Assembly: GCA_016872015.1 (NCBI GenBank) | Contig: VHBK01000004.1 | Coordinates: 1-57,454 of the forward strand | Direction of reading: 5' to 3' | DNA length: 57,454 bases | Source: Nitrososphaerota archaeon | GTDB taxonomy: Archaea > Thermoproteota > Nitrososphaeria > Nitrososphaerales > Nitrosopumilaceae | In this document: positions 8,019-15,917 of the stretch, piece after piece | Position numbering within the stretch: position 1 is the first letter of the stretch | Layout: each line of letters starts with the position of its first letter | Program-made: the position numbers and the translations under genes | Notes under the pieces: model-generated | What the model was told of the DNA's origin: nothing | Databases searched by the model: none | The model's input: the letters and a program-made list of their open reading frames with translations, nothing else

Positions 8019-8810
8019 CTAATTATTTGAATAATTTAAAGCCAACCAATCGTCGATTGCTTTTTGGTGTTTTGGGCAAAGCTTGCCAAACTCTAGTTGT
8101 GAATACAAAAGATCGCGCTGCCAGTGAGCATTGTTTAGTCTACAGTCTAAAAATTCGCAAAACGGCTCTCCGGTGATGTAATACAGTATTGCTTGTAATG
8201 CATAGCCCTGTATTATTTTCTCAAGCCTTGGATCGTGATACTCTAGGTACTGGCCCTTGTATTTTTCCTTGATAGAATCAATGTTTAGGCCCATCCCATA
8301 GTTTACCATCATATCCATGTAATATTCACGGGGTTTTGCGGGTGCCTCGATTATTCCAGTTGTGGATATGATTGCGGGATTTGCACCAATCAGAGCTCTG
8401 CCGTGATATCTAAAATCAGAATTATCAAAGGTGCAGGTAAGCTTGTTTGTAAATATCAGATGAAAATTATCCAGAGTTGATTCTTTGTCTGAAATAATAC
8501 CTAATACAGTTTTGTGAAATTCAAATCCGTCATAGAGAATAATGTTTTCTGTCTTGGAAGAATCTGCAAACGAATCCATCTCAAATTGTACCTCTTCTGG
8601 TGCCGGCTCGTGCCTTTGAAATTCCTGTCTATAGTTGAAAATTCTAGTAGCAGCCAGATCATGCGCTGCTTCTTGTCCGCAATTTGCAAAGATGTTGGGT
8701 CTTTTTTCTACAGGTACATGGAATGTTTTTTGTAAAAATTCCGATAACGAGTCCAGCTTTAGTTCTGGTATGGATGGTTCATCGTAGATGTAAATTTTGG
8801 AGAACCGCAC
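8019..8810 (-). CDS. Conserved archaeal protein, possible DUF6775-type metallopeptidase relative
   Basis: A 263-residue cytoplasmic protein. The middle part (IILYDGFEFHKTVLGI, LIFTNKLTCTFD, YHGRALIGANPAIISTTGI) and a C-terminal Cys/His region (EPFCEFLDCRLNNAHWQRD, then LCPKHQ) are its recognisable blocks. From memory, similar proteins are filed as a putative archaeal metallopeptidase family (DUF6775), but the usual HExxH motif is not seen here, so no activity is claimed. The four Cys/His positions could bind zinc. It sits between thi4 and trxB with near-zero spacing, suggesting a role with one of them. Confidence 0.75.
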   Translation of the reverse strand: MRFSKIYIYDEPSIPELKLDSLSEFLQKTFHVPVEKRPNIFANCGQEAAHDLAATRIFNYRQEFQRHEPAPEEVQFEMDSFADSSKTENIILYDGFEFHKTVLGIISDKESTLDNFHLIFTNKLTCTFDNSDFRYHGRALIGANPAIISTTGIIEAPAKPREYYMDMMVNYGMGLNIDSIKEKYKGQYLEYHDPRLEKIIQGYALQAILYYITGEPFCEFLDCRLNNAHWQRDLLYSQLEFGKLCPKHQKAIDDWLALNYSNN

Positions 8811-8813
8811 GAT

Positions 8814-9626
8814 TTAGGTTCGGTTTAGTTCTTTTAACTTTTGAGCGGTGATTTCTGCTGCACGCTTGCCTGAAAATAGCATGGAGCCAAAGGTCGGACC
8901 CATCCTTGGCAAGCCGTGTGTTTCTGTAACCGACATGCCCGCAATTACCAATCCTGGATAGACCTCACCAGTGGATTCGACTACTTTGTCTTCGCCGTCT
9001 TCTACCCACATTGGATTCATCCCCTTCCAGTCTACTAGCTTTCTGTCAACTAGGCGCTTTACTGCAACGGAATCATGACCAGATGCGTCAATTACCATCT
9101 TGGATTCTAGTGCTACTGGGTCTACACACGTGATGTTTCTTGGAAGTGCAGATACTGGCATCCAGTTTACTACAAGACCTGACACCCTACCATACTTCAA
9201 AATAAGATCATCGAATTTAGTCAGATTCAAAAATTTCACACCTGCATCGCATGTAGCCGCAATTAGTTTTGATACTGCATGTGGTCCTGCAGTAATGTAT
9301 AGTCCGTCAGTTGCTTGCTTGTATGGGATTCCAAGCTCGTCCCAGATTTTCTGTGCCGGTGCTCGAACTGTTACTGGGTTCATCATGTAGCCGCCAAGCC
9401 AGTAGCCTCCTCCGAGATAGTTGTTCTGTTCTATAATCAAAACCTTGTAGCCCATAAGAGATAGTTCTCTTCCAGCTGTTAGACCAGCAGGCCCAGCACC
9501 AATAATAATGACATCTGATGTGATTCGCTCCTTGAATACTGCAAAGAATTCATCAGCAATTGCTGCTGTGATCTTTGCCTCATTTACGTCTGCAAAAATT
9601 TTTGTTTTTGTTTGAGCGCTCTGCAC
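8814..9626 (-). CDS. thi4: Thiazole synthase, Thi4 family, with cysteine at the sulfur-donor position
   Basis: A 270-residue Thi4 protein making the ADP-thiazole precursor of thiamine from NAD and glycine. The dinucleotide fold starts at IIGAGPAGLTAGREL, followed by the NNYLGGGYWLGGYMMN loop and the C-terminal GLPRMGPTFGSMLFSGKRA. Cys167 directly precedes VDP; in yeast Thi4 the sacrificial Cys205 occupies this place, while sulfide-using methanogen enzymes have His. The start is a GTG at 9626. It is the first gene of the thi4 - unknown - trxB unit, divergent from the sulfite reductase. Confidence 0.93.
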   Translation of the reverse strand: MQSAQTKTKIFADVNEAKITAAIADEFFAVFKERITSDVIIIGAGPAGLTAGRELSLMGYKVLIIEQNNYLGGGYWLGGYMMNPVTVRAPAQKIWDELGIPYKQATDGLYITAGPHAVSKLIAATCDAGVKFLNLTKFDDLILKYGRVSGLVVNWMPVSALPRNITCVDPVALESKMVIDASGHDSVAVKRLVDRKLVDWKGMNPMWVEDGEDKVVESTGEVYPGLVIAGMSVTETHGLPRMGPTFGSMLFSGKRAAEITAQKLKELNRT

Positions 9627-9645
9627 GAATTTAGCCCAAATTAAA

Positions 9646-9667
9646 TGACATTAATAGTTTATTGTCA
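9646..9667. promoter_or_regulatory. Imperfect palindrome in the thi4/sulfite reductase divergent region
   Basis: A 22-base element with outer arms TGACA and TGTCA and partly matching inner arms (TTAA and TTAT around the centre). It lies 20-41 bases upstream of the thi4 GTG, in the shared divergent region. It could be an operator for thi4; there is no direct support beyond symmetry and place. I see no TPP-riboswitch-like conserved core here. Confidence 0.3.
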
Positions 9668-9764
9668 TCTACGCACAAATTATCCCATTAGGTAAAACTA
9701 ATGTAAGGCGGAAAAATTTGTCGGCATTTCTGCTTTGATGGCAAATTCCAATTTTTATCAAAAA

Positions 9765-9773
9765 TTTATATCC
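9765..9773 (+). promoter_or_regulatory. TATA box for the sulfite reductase gene
   Basis: TTTATATCC centred about 25 bases before the TTG start codon at 9792, in a T/A-rich stretch. This spacing predicts a leaderless transcript, as is common in thaumarchaea. Confidence 0.5.
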
Positions 9774-9791
9774 AATTTTAAGGGAAGTTAG

Positions 9792-11600
9792 TTGAGTTTG
9801 AGTACAATAACAAAACAGTCGCGTGAGACTCGCAAGCCCAAAGTAAACTGGGCAAGAATTGAAGAGGCCGGCCACTTTGCAGACACTGTAAAGCAGTTCC
9901 GCCAAGGCAAGCTCGAACCTGACTTGTTTAGGAGATTCAGGCTACAAAATGGAGCGTACGGAACCAGAATGGCAGATGATTATGCAATGGTGCGCATCAA
10001 GCTTCCAGCAGGCGAAGTCTATCCACACCAATTAGAACGATTAGCGACATTATCTGAGCAATATTCGATTGGATCTGCACATGTCTCCACCAGACAAAAC
10101 ATGCAGCTCCACTGGGTCATACTAGAAGACGTATCTGAAATAATGCGAAGCTTGGCCGAAGTAGGCCTAACATCTAGGGAGGCATGTGGAAATGCAGTAC
10201 GAAACGTAATGTGTAGTCCGCTTGCAGGAGTGTGTGCAGCAGAGGAATTCGATGTTACTCCATACGCAATTGCCACTGCCAAGTTTTTCCTTCGAAACCC
10301 ACTAAACCAATCTTTGCCAAGAAAGTTCAAGTTCAATTTCACCTGCTGTGAAAAGCACGGAATGGCTAGAATGGTGGATGTTGGACTAATCCCGCAAATT
10401 AAAACCATAAACGGACAAGCCAGACGAGGATTCAAAATATTTCTAGGAGGAGGTCTTGGCAACAAGTCATTTGTTGGCCACCAGCTAGAAGACTGGACTC
10501 CAGAAGAAGACTTACTATACACATCTATTGCGACAATTAGAATTTTCGACAGACTAGGTGATAGAAAACACATGGAGCGCAACAGAATGCGATACCTAGT
10601 TGATTCAATGGGATGGGAGCAATTCCAGAGCCTGGTTCTCAAAGAGCGGGCTCTAGTTAGAATAGCGCAATCTGTGATTGTAAAATTATCAGTTGATCAA
10701 ACTCCACAAAAACTGGAATCACACATTAGGATTTCTGGATTTGATGGCAAATCAATCCCTGATGGATTTTCAAGATGGCGCAAAGGCAACACGTTTGCAC
10801 AAAAACAGCCTGGATATCATTCAGTATCTATAACACTAGAAGCAGGAGACATTACTGCAAGCCAGCTTCGTACAATGGCAGAAGTCTCTAGGGAATTTTC
10901 TGCAGAAGGATATGCGCGAACCGGCTTTGTGCAAGACATCTATTTACGATATGTATCGGAATCTGACTTGCCAAGACTGTATTCTAAATTACTAGAAGTT
11001 GGCCTTGCAAATCCGGGCTCACTTACGATGGTGCACCCAATTGGATGCTCTGGCACAACTTCGTGTAACTTGGCGCTAACAAACTCGCACAGACTAGCAA
11101 AGGAAATCCAAAGAAAATTCATCGAGCTCAAGCTCGACGAAGACGATGATCTGAGGGAATCTTCTATCAAAATAAGCGGTTGCCCAAATTCTTGCGGACA
11201 GCACGAGATTGCAACGCTAGGATTCTTTGGAGGCGGAGGGCGCGTTGGAAAAGACATGTACCCAGTGTACCAAATATCTCTTGGCGGGCGTTCCGATGGC
11301 GAGACAATGCTTGGAGCTAATCTAATGAGAATTCCAGCAAAGCGAGTGATTCCAGCAACGCTTAAGCTAATCGAGATATTCAAGGCAAACAAAAAACCTG
11401 GCGAGGACTTCAAGTCTTGGATCCACAAAGTTGTAACTGGACATGCAGACTCGCAAGTCAAAACTCTGGATGACATTAAAAAAATTCTCTTGCCGTTCAC
11501 AGAGGCACCGTCAATCGAACAAGACAAGGATTTCTATGCAGACTATGGAAGCGATTCAAGCTACCACACAAGGACAGGCAAGGGAGAATGTGCAGCTTGA
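9792..11600 (+). CDS. Siroheme sulfite (or nitrite) reductase, ferredoxin type
   Basis: A 602-residue assimilatory reductase that takes six electrons, probably from ferredoxin, to turn sulfite to sulfide (or nitrite to ammonia). The siroheme-[4Fe-4S] ligands are C419 and C425 in GCSGTTSC and C464 and C468 in GCPNSCGQH. Both ferrodoxin-like half-domains are present (residues about 50-130 with STRQNMQLHW, and about 340-410). Start TTG at 9792. The overlapping rhodanese and the nearby TusA, cysteine synthase and Thi4 genes favour sulfite. The family cannot be split by eye with certainty. Confidence 0.9.
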   Translation: MSLSTITKQSRETRKPKVNWARIEEAGHFADTVKQFRQGKLEPDLFRRFRLQNGAYGTRMADDYAMVRIKLPAGEVYPHQLERLATLSEQYSIGSAHVSTRQNMQLHWVILEDVSEIMRSLAEVGLTSREACGNAVRNVMCSPLAGVCAAEEFDVTPYAIATAKFFLRNPLNQSLPRKFKFNFTCCEKHGMARMVDVGLIPQIKTINGQARRGFKIFLGGGLGNKSFVGHQLEDWTPEEDLLYTSIATIRIFDRLGDRKHMERNRMRYLVDSMGWEQFQSLVLKERALVRIAQSVIVKLSVDQTPQKLESHIRISGFDGKSIPDGFSRWRKGNTFAQKQPGYHSVSITLEAGDITASQLRTMAEVSREFSAEGYARTGFVQDIYLRYVSESDLPRLYSKLLEVGLANPGSLTMVHPIGCSGTTSCNLALTNSHRLAKEIQRKFIELKLDEDDDLRESSIKISGCPNSCGQHEIATLGFFGGGGRVGKDMYPVYQISLGGRSDGETMLGANLMRIPAKRVIPATLKLIEIFKANKKPGEDFKSWIHKVVTGHADSQVKTLDDIKKILLPFTEAPSIEQDKDFYADYGSDSSYHTRTGKGECAA

Positions 11601-12385
11601 GCAAGCCGACAATTGATGCTGATCATCTCCGCGGTCAGCTTCGAGACAACAGCGTTCGAGTAATTGATGTGAGGCGCGCAGAAGACTACAAAAAAGATCA
11701 CATTCCAAAATCCGTCAATTTGCCGCTAGCAGAGCTGTTGGCTGACGACTCGCCAGACAAAGTACTTGCAATAGCGCAACGACTAGGCATAGATGATCAA
11801 ACTCCAGTAGTGGTATATGATGACACATTTGGAGCCTTGGCATCACGCGTTGCGTGGACTCTGCAATATCTAGGACACAACGATGTTTCGTTATTGGACA
11901 TGACATATTCACAATGGAAGGGCCTAGGCCTTGAAACCGATAGTGCAGAAAATGCTCCTTCTTCTAAGAATCACGCAGTAAAACTCCAGCCGGAAATCAT
12001 GGCGACTGCGGATTATTTGGAAAAAGCAAAAGAGGGCAAAAACGTAGTCGTGCTTGATAATCGCGAGCGTCTAAACTATTTGGAGCAACACATTCCAGGC
12101 GCAATCAACATTCCGTACAGAACACTTGCATCAGAAGACAAGATCCTCAAATCAAAAGATGATCTGAGAAGACTGTTCAAAAACAGAAACATTCCAGAAA
12201 ACGCAGAAATCATTACGTATTGCGGTAGCGTAGGAACACTGTCAGGCCTTGCATACTATGCCCTCAAGTCAGCTGACTATCCAAATGTCAAACTCTATGT
12301 GCGCTCTTTCAAAGAATGGAAGGGCCTCAACAAACCAATAGTAAAGCAGGAAAATGCAAACTATTGGGACTTGTCTGCAGAATAA
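11588..12385 (+). CDS. Two-domain rhodanese (thiosulfate/mercaptopyruvate sulfurtransferase)
   Basis: A 265-residue tandem rhodanese that moves sulfane sulfur through a cysteine persulfide. The N-terminal domain is catalytically dead: the active-loop cysteine position reads YDDTFGALASR with Asp. The C-terminal domain carries Cys212 in the loop TYCGSVGTLS, a six-residue loop of the sulfur-specific type. CH2A-like DVRRAEDYKKDHIP and DNRERLNYLEQHIPGAINIP motifs are clear. The ATG at 11588 overlaps the end of the reductase gene by 13 bases, so they are one transcription unit; TTG at 11597 is an alternative start. Confidence 0.93.
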   Translation: MCSLSKPTIDADHLRGQLRDNSVRVIDVRRAEDYKKDHIPKSVNLPLAELLADDSPDKVLAIAQRLGIDDQTPVVVYDDTFGALASRVAWTLQYLGHNDVSLLDMTYSQWKGLGLETDSAENAPSSKNHAVKLQPEIMATADYLEKAKEGKNVVVLDNRERLNYLEQHIPGAINIPYRTLASEDKILKSKDDLRRLFKNRNIPENAEIITYCGSVGTLSGLAYYALKSADYPNVKLYVRSFKEWKGLNKPIVKQENANYWDLSAE

Positions 12386-13492
12386 TTATACTTGGCCGCG
12401 CAGCTTTTTTGTGATTACTGCCTCTACACTATCAAATAATCCTAGAATCTTTTCCTTGTTTTCTTTGAGATAGTCTAATCCCTTGTCTTCCAGTCTTACT
12501 TTGTATAGTCTGATTTCTCGATGCTCTTCTAGGAACTGCTCAATCATTGTAGAACCAAGCTTTTCCGCATCAATGAATGCGCTGAAATTTTTGATAATCT
12601 TTTCAATGTCTTCTTCTTCAATTGCAAGCTTTGTGGACTGGATTGCCTCGCTGACATCTTTGAGTGACTTGATTGTTCCGGGGAGTTTCTTTGTTGTGCC
12701 AATGAGGCTCTTCTTTTCTACGCCGATCTTTGATGCCATCTCTGGTTCAATGTCATAAGTGTCAATCTTGTTTAGGCCCTGCCTCTTTTCGTTTTTGACT
12801 ACTAGGCCTTTTTCCATTAGTTTTCTGAGCGAGTCTTCGACTTCGACTTTGCTGATAAATGTCGTCCAAACTATGGCACCAATTGTGTGATATCCCTGCC
12901 TTATGGATTCAAAGACAACTAGTTCTACAATTCTTCTAAAACTTTCCTCGATTTTGATATTCACAAAGTCCTTGTCTCGGACTGCGCGCTTTGCATTTTT
13001 GACATCGATCTCAATTGATCTTTTTAGAGATTCGATGGAGTCAGGAACTTCGTTTAGCAATGACAAGTAACATGCCTTGTTGTACCAAGCCATTCCAAAT
13101 GTTGGGTCGGACTCGATTGATTTTTCTGCACAATCCAGTGCTTTTGGATATTGTTTTTGCTGATAATGAACAAGTGACTTGAGGTTCCAAGCTTCCGAGT
13201 TTGCAACATCAATGTCCAAAACTTTGTCATATGCTTGGAGGGCACCTGCATAATCGTCTAGGTGGAATTTGGAATAGCCCATTTTGAGTAGTGCTTCCGT
13301 ATTGGTAGGATCAATTCGTACAATCTGATCAAAGACCTTTACTGCATCTTCGAGACGCTCATCTGCCATTAGGTGAATACCTTTTTTGAGAAGCTTTGTT
13401 TGTTGATAATCTGCCTTGACTAGGCTTGTCTTGGTTTCATCTACTGGCTTTGGAAGGTCTTTGTCTTCTTTTTCCTCCAAACTCTTTTTCAT
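12386..13492 (-). CDS. TPR-repeat protein with C-terminal winged-helix-like region
   Basis: A 368-residue cytoplasmic protein. Residues about 30-170 form four tetratricopeptide repeats (for example EALLKMGYSKFHLDDYAGAL and AWYNKACYLSLL), normally protein-binding scaffolds. Residues about 185-250 (YHTIGAIVWTTFISKVEVED onward) look like a winged helix, and the C-terminal 100 residues are charged helices. The stop directly abuts the convergent rhodanese stop. It shares the intergenic region with the collagen-like gene, in divergent orientation. The partner is unknown. Confidence 0.85.
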   Translation of the reverse strand: MKKSLEEKEDKDLPKPVDETKTSLVKADYQQTKLLKKGIHLMADERLEDAVKVFDQIVRIDPTNTEALLKMGYSKFHLDDYAGALQAYDKVLDIDVANSEAWNLKSLVHYQQKQYPKALDCAEKSIESDPTFGMAWYNKACYLSLLNEVPDSIESLKRSIEIDVKNAKRAVRDKDFVNIKIEESFRRIVELVVFESIRQGYHTIGAIVWTTFISKVEVEDSLRKLMEKGLVVKNEKRQGLNKIDTYDIEPEMASKIGVEKKSLIGTTKKLPGTIKSLKDVSEAIQSTKLAIEEEDIEKIIKNFSAFIDAEKLGSTMIEQFLEEHREIRLYKVRLEDKGLDYLKENKEKILGLFDSVEAVITKKLRGQV

Positions 13493-13602
13493 TTGTCATT
13501 TTTGGAGATACATCGAATAAATACCAAGCTGATCATATACAAGCAAGGAAACTAGATCATACATAGAAAATCCAAATATACTTGCAGATTACAACCTGTT
13601 TG

Positions 13603-15180
13603 ATGTCTACTGAGGCTAAGAGGCTTGAGGTTTCTGGCACAGCACCATTTAAGCAATCAGGCGTCTACGAGGTCCAAGTTTCTATCTGTGATTCAGCACC
13701 GTCTACAGAAGAAATTGTCTCAAAGCGTTTTCCATCCCTGTGGCAAGAGCATTACCACTTGCATGTCAAGGACACAAAATTCACACAAACCCTTGGCTCT
13801 GATACTAATCCTATTCCAGATTCTGTTTTTGGTTTATCTACAATTTGGATTATCGTAAGCGATCAATTCTCATCATTACATTCTATTTTTGAGGTCAGAG
13901 TTTCAGCGCCGGAAAGTTTTGCACCTGCGGAAACACCAGAAATACCTGCACCAAGACGCAAACGCGAAGTAGAAACTCCAGAGGAGCGAGCTCCTAGAGG
14001 TGAGCGCGGATTGCGTGGCTCACCTGGATTACAAGGCGACAAGGGTCCGACAGGACCGATGGGTCAGCAAGGCGAACGCGGGCCATTGGGTCCACCAGGT
14101 CCAGTTGGAGTTCAGGGCGACAAAGGCCCGATGGGTCCAATGGGTCCGACAGGCCAACAAGGCGAGAAAGGACCGGTAGGCCCTCAAGGAGACAAAGGCG
14201 ATAGGGGCTCAACAGGCCCGTCCGGCGACAAAGGTGAAAAAGGTGACAAGGGACTTACTGGCGATAAAGGAGACAAGGGAGACAAAGGCCCACCAGGTGA
14301 TAAGGGAGACAAAGGTGACAAGGGACTTACTGGCGATAAAGGAGACAAGGGAGACAAAGGCCCACCAGGCCCCCCGGGAGATAAGGGAGAAAAAGGACCA
14401 CTAGGTCCATCTGGCGATAAAGGAGTAACGGGACCGATTGGTCCGCAAGGAGAAAAAGGCCCAACTGGAATTCAAGGCCAGCCGGGTGACAAGGGTGTCA
14501 TGGGTCCACCTGGTCCACAAGGCGAGAAAGGCCCTACAGGCCCTGCAGGCCCACCAGGCGACAAAGGAATTCAAGGTCCAATTGGTGAGCGAGGCACAAG
14601 AGGCCCACAAGGCCCCGCAGGCGACAAAGGACCACTAGGCCCACCAGGCCCACCAGGCGACAAAGGTCCAAAAGGCATTCAAGGTGAAGTTGGCGATAAA
14701 GGCCCGCAAGGCCCACAAGGTCCTGCGGGAGAAAAAGGATTAACTGGAGTTCCGGGTCCACAAGGCGAGCGAGGCCCGCGAGGCCCGCAAGGCCCACCGG
14801 GAGAAAAAGGACTCACGGGTCCAACAGGCCCACCAGGCGACAAAGGAACATCTGGACCACAAGGCCCACAAGGTGAGCCAGGCCCACAAGGACTGGCAGG
14901 CGAGCGAGGCCCGCAAGGCCCACAAGGAATTCAGGGTCAGCAAGGCGAGCGAGGCCCAGCAGGACAACGCGGTCCTTCAGGCGACAAGGGTCCTATGGGT
15001 CCACAGGGTCCTTCAGGTGACAAGGGTCCAAGAGGCCCACCAGGCCCACCAGGTCCACTAGGAGCAACTGGAATGTCGGATGAGCAAAAAGCATTATTCA
15101 AGGAGCTACTCGAGGTTCTAACTGCCAAAAACATCATTTCCACTGAAGAGCAGATAAAACTGATGAGCTATCTGTACTAG
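13603..15180 (+). CDS. Collagen-like protein with 119 uninterrupted Gly-X-Y triplets
   Basis: A 525-residue protein starting at ATG 13603 (an upstream TTG at 13582 is less likely). Residues 1 to about 110 form a beta-rich domain ([18 protein letters not shown], then [13 protein letters not shown]), followed by a Pro/Glu/Arg-rich linker. Residues about 133-489 are an unbroken collagen triple-helix repeat rich in GDKG, GEKG, GPQ and GPP triplets. The last 36 residues ([19 protein letters not shown]) form a helix that may trimerise. There is no signal peptide, so export is not evident. A 94-residue partner gene starts two bases after the stop. Lys/Asp charge pairs may replace hydroxyproline in stabilising the helix. 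Confidence 0.9.
   Translation: MSTEAKRLEVSGTAPFKQSGVYEVQVSICDSAPSTEEIVSKRFPSLWQEHYHLHVKDTKFTQTLGSDTNPIPDSVFGLSTIWIIVSDQFSSLHSIFEVRVSAPESFAPAETPEIPAPRRKREVETPEERAPRGERGLRGSPGLQGDKGPTGPMGQQGERGPLGPPGPVGVQGDKGPMGPMGPTGQQGEKGPVGPQGDKGDRGSTGPSGDKGEKGDKGLTGDKGDKGDKGPPGDKGDKGDKGLTGDKGDKGDKGPPGPPGDKGEKGPLGPSGDKGVTGPIGPQGEKGPTGIQGQPGDKGVMGPPGPQGEKGPTGPAGPPGDKGIQGPIGERGTRGPQGPAGDKGPLGPPGPPGDKGPKGIQGEVGDKGPQGPQGPAGEKGLTGVPGPQGERGPRGPQGPPGEKGLTGPTGPPGDKGTSGPQGPQGEPGPQGLAGERGPQGPQGIQGQQGERGPAGQRGPSGDKGPMGPQGPSGDKGPRGPPGPPGPLGATGMSDEQKALFKELLEVLTAKNIISTEEQIKLMSYLY
14239..14369 (+). repeat. 59-base direct repeat inside the collagen-like gene
   Basis: Bases 14239-14297 recur at 14311-14369 without change as far as I can read, with a period of 72 bases, that is 24 residues or eight Gly-X-Y triplets (containing [16 protein letters not shown]). 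It is a recent in-frame duplication and shows how the triplet array can lengthen. Confidence 0.85.
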
Positions 15181-15181
15181 T

Positions 15182-15466
15182 ATGAGCGAATCAAAAAACA
15201 AAATTGATTTTAAAATGCTTGACTATGAGCGAGTCGGCGGGGATTTTGTTGCATTCAAGCTAGAAGATGGCGCCCTAGTCAAAGTCAAAGTTGATCTGGA
15301 TCGAGTAGGAATTGCACTGAATCATAAAAATCCTGATGGCACACCACACTATGCAATTAATACGTCTGTCAAAATCTCAATCATCCCAAATGATAGAAAA
15401 TTCTCAGTAGAAAAGAATCTCAAGGACAAACAAGCACCACCACCGCCAAGTCAAATGTTTAGTTGA
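15182..15466 (+). CDS. Small partner protein of the collagen-like protein, unknown function
   Basis: A 94-residue cytoplasmic protein. It starts two bases after the collagen-like gene's stop, so it is almost certainly co-transcribed. The centre (VGGDFVAFKLEDGALVKVKVDLDRVGIA) suggests a small beta-barrel; the C-terminus is a proline run (QAPPPPSQMF). No signal peptide or cysteine is present. The family is not recognised. Tight coupling suggests that it binds, caps or stoichiometrically accompanies the collagen-like protein. Confidence 0.8.
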   Translation: MSESKNKIDFKMLDYERVGGDFVAFKLEDGALVKVKVDLDRVGIALNHKNPDGTPHYAINTSVKISIIPNDRKFSVEKNLKDKQAPPPPSQMFS

Positions 15467-15482
15467 TAGAAAAAGAGTATTT

Positions 15483-15506
15483 TGCGTCAATCTATTGACT
15501 GACGCA
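15483..15506. terminator. Stem-loop between convergent genes
   Basis: TGCGTCA at 15483-15489 pairs with TGACGCA at 15500-15506, a 7-bp stem with a 10-base loop. It lies between the 94-residue gene and the convergent 33-residue basic gene. It could end or protect either transcript; there is no long T-run directly after it. Confidence 0.4.
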
Positions 15507-15515
15507 TTACGACAA

Positions 15516-15617
15516 TTATCGTCGTTTCTTTGCTGCCTTCTTCTTTGGAGCTTTTCGCTTTGCTGCTTTTCTTTTTGGAGCTGCCTTTCGCTTAGCTGCT
15601 TTACGTTTAGTAGCCAT
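15516..15617 (-). CDS. 33-residue Lys/Arg/Ala protein, histone-H1-tail-like
   Basis: A short gene reading MATKRKAAKRKAAPKRK at its start and ending KAAKKRR. Of 33 residues about half are Lys or Arg; the rest are mostly Ala with two Pro. The composition matches H1 C-terminal tails and bacterial AlgP/Hc1-like tails, so DNA or RNA binding is likely by charge alone. Codon choice varies between copies of the repeat, as in a protein under selection rather than a simple DNA repeat. A TATA-like TATTACTATAG lies upstream on its strand. It faces the collagen operon across the stem-loop at 15483-15506. Confidence 0.75.
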   Translation of the reverse strand: MATKRKAAKRKAAPKRKAAKRKAPKKKAAKKRR

Positions 15618-15732
15618 TACGAAAAGTGATGTTCGCTTGTTTTTCTATAGTAATACTAAACAAAATTACACCAACTGATTACATAATGTACACGATTTTT
15701 TTGCAACAAAAAAATTTCTGATCGCAAAAATC

Positions 15733-15909
15733 TTAGTAAACACTTTCAGCTGATGGTCTTTTTCCTTGCAACCAACTTATGTGATTGCAAATTGTGCATT
15801 TGTATTGTCTTCTACGCTTGTATGTTGCGTTCTTTGCAATGAAAATGATTTGTTGTTTTGTCTTGATCATACAATAGTTGCACCAACGATTCTCTGTTTC
15901 TTGATCCAT
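15733..15909 (-). CDS. Small zinc-ribbon protein
   Basis: A 58-residue protein starting at the ATG at 15909. Two CxxC knuckles (RWCNYC near residue 10 and KCTICNH near residue 40), with a basic YKRRRQYKC stretch between, make a typical zinc ribbon. It begins eight bases after the stop of the DRG GTPase and is probably co-transcribed with it. A longer frame reaches 16011, but that part only shadows the GTPase. A nucleic-acid-binding role is plausible from charge. Confidence 0.75.
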   Translation of the reverse strand: MDQETENRWCNYCMIKTKQQIIFIAKNATYKRRRQYKCTICNHISWLQGKRPSAESVY

Positions 15910-15917
15910 TTTTGTAC

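Noticed and set aside
9627-9791. TPP riboswitch ahead of thi4
   Set aside because: The region is too short and lacks the conserved CUGAGA/ACCUGA-type core on the thi4 strand.
10019-10642. 207-codon minus-strand frame inside the sulfite reductase gene
   Set aside because: Antisense shadow; no conserved motif, and the plus-strand protein is certain.
14041-15060. Regular short repeats that could suggest a CRISPR array
   Set aside because: The period is nine bases in codon phase (Gly-X-Y), there are no unique spacers, and the frame is open throughout; it is the collagen repeat.
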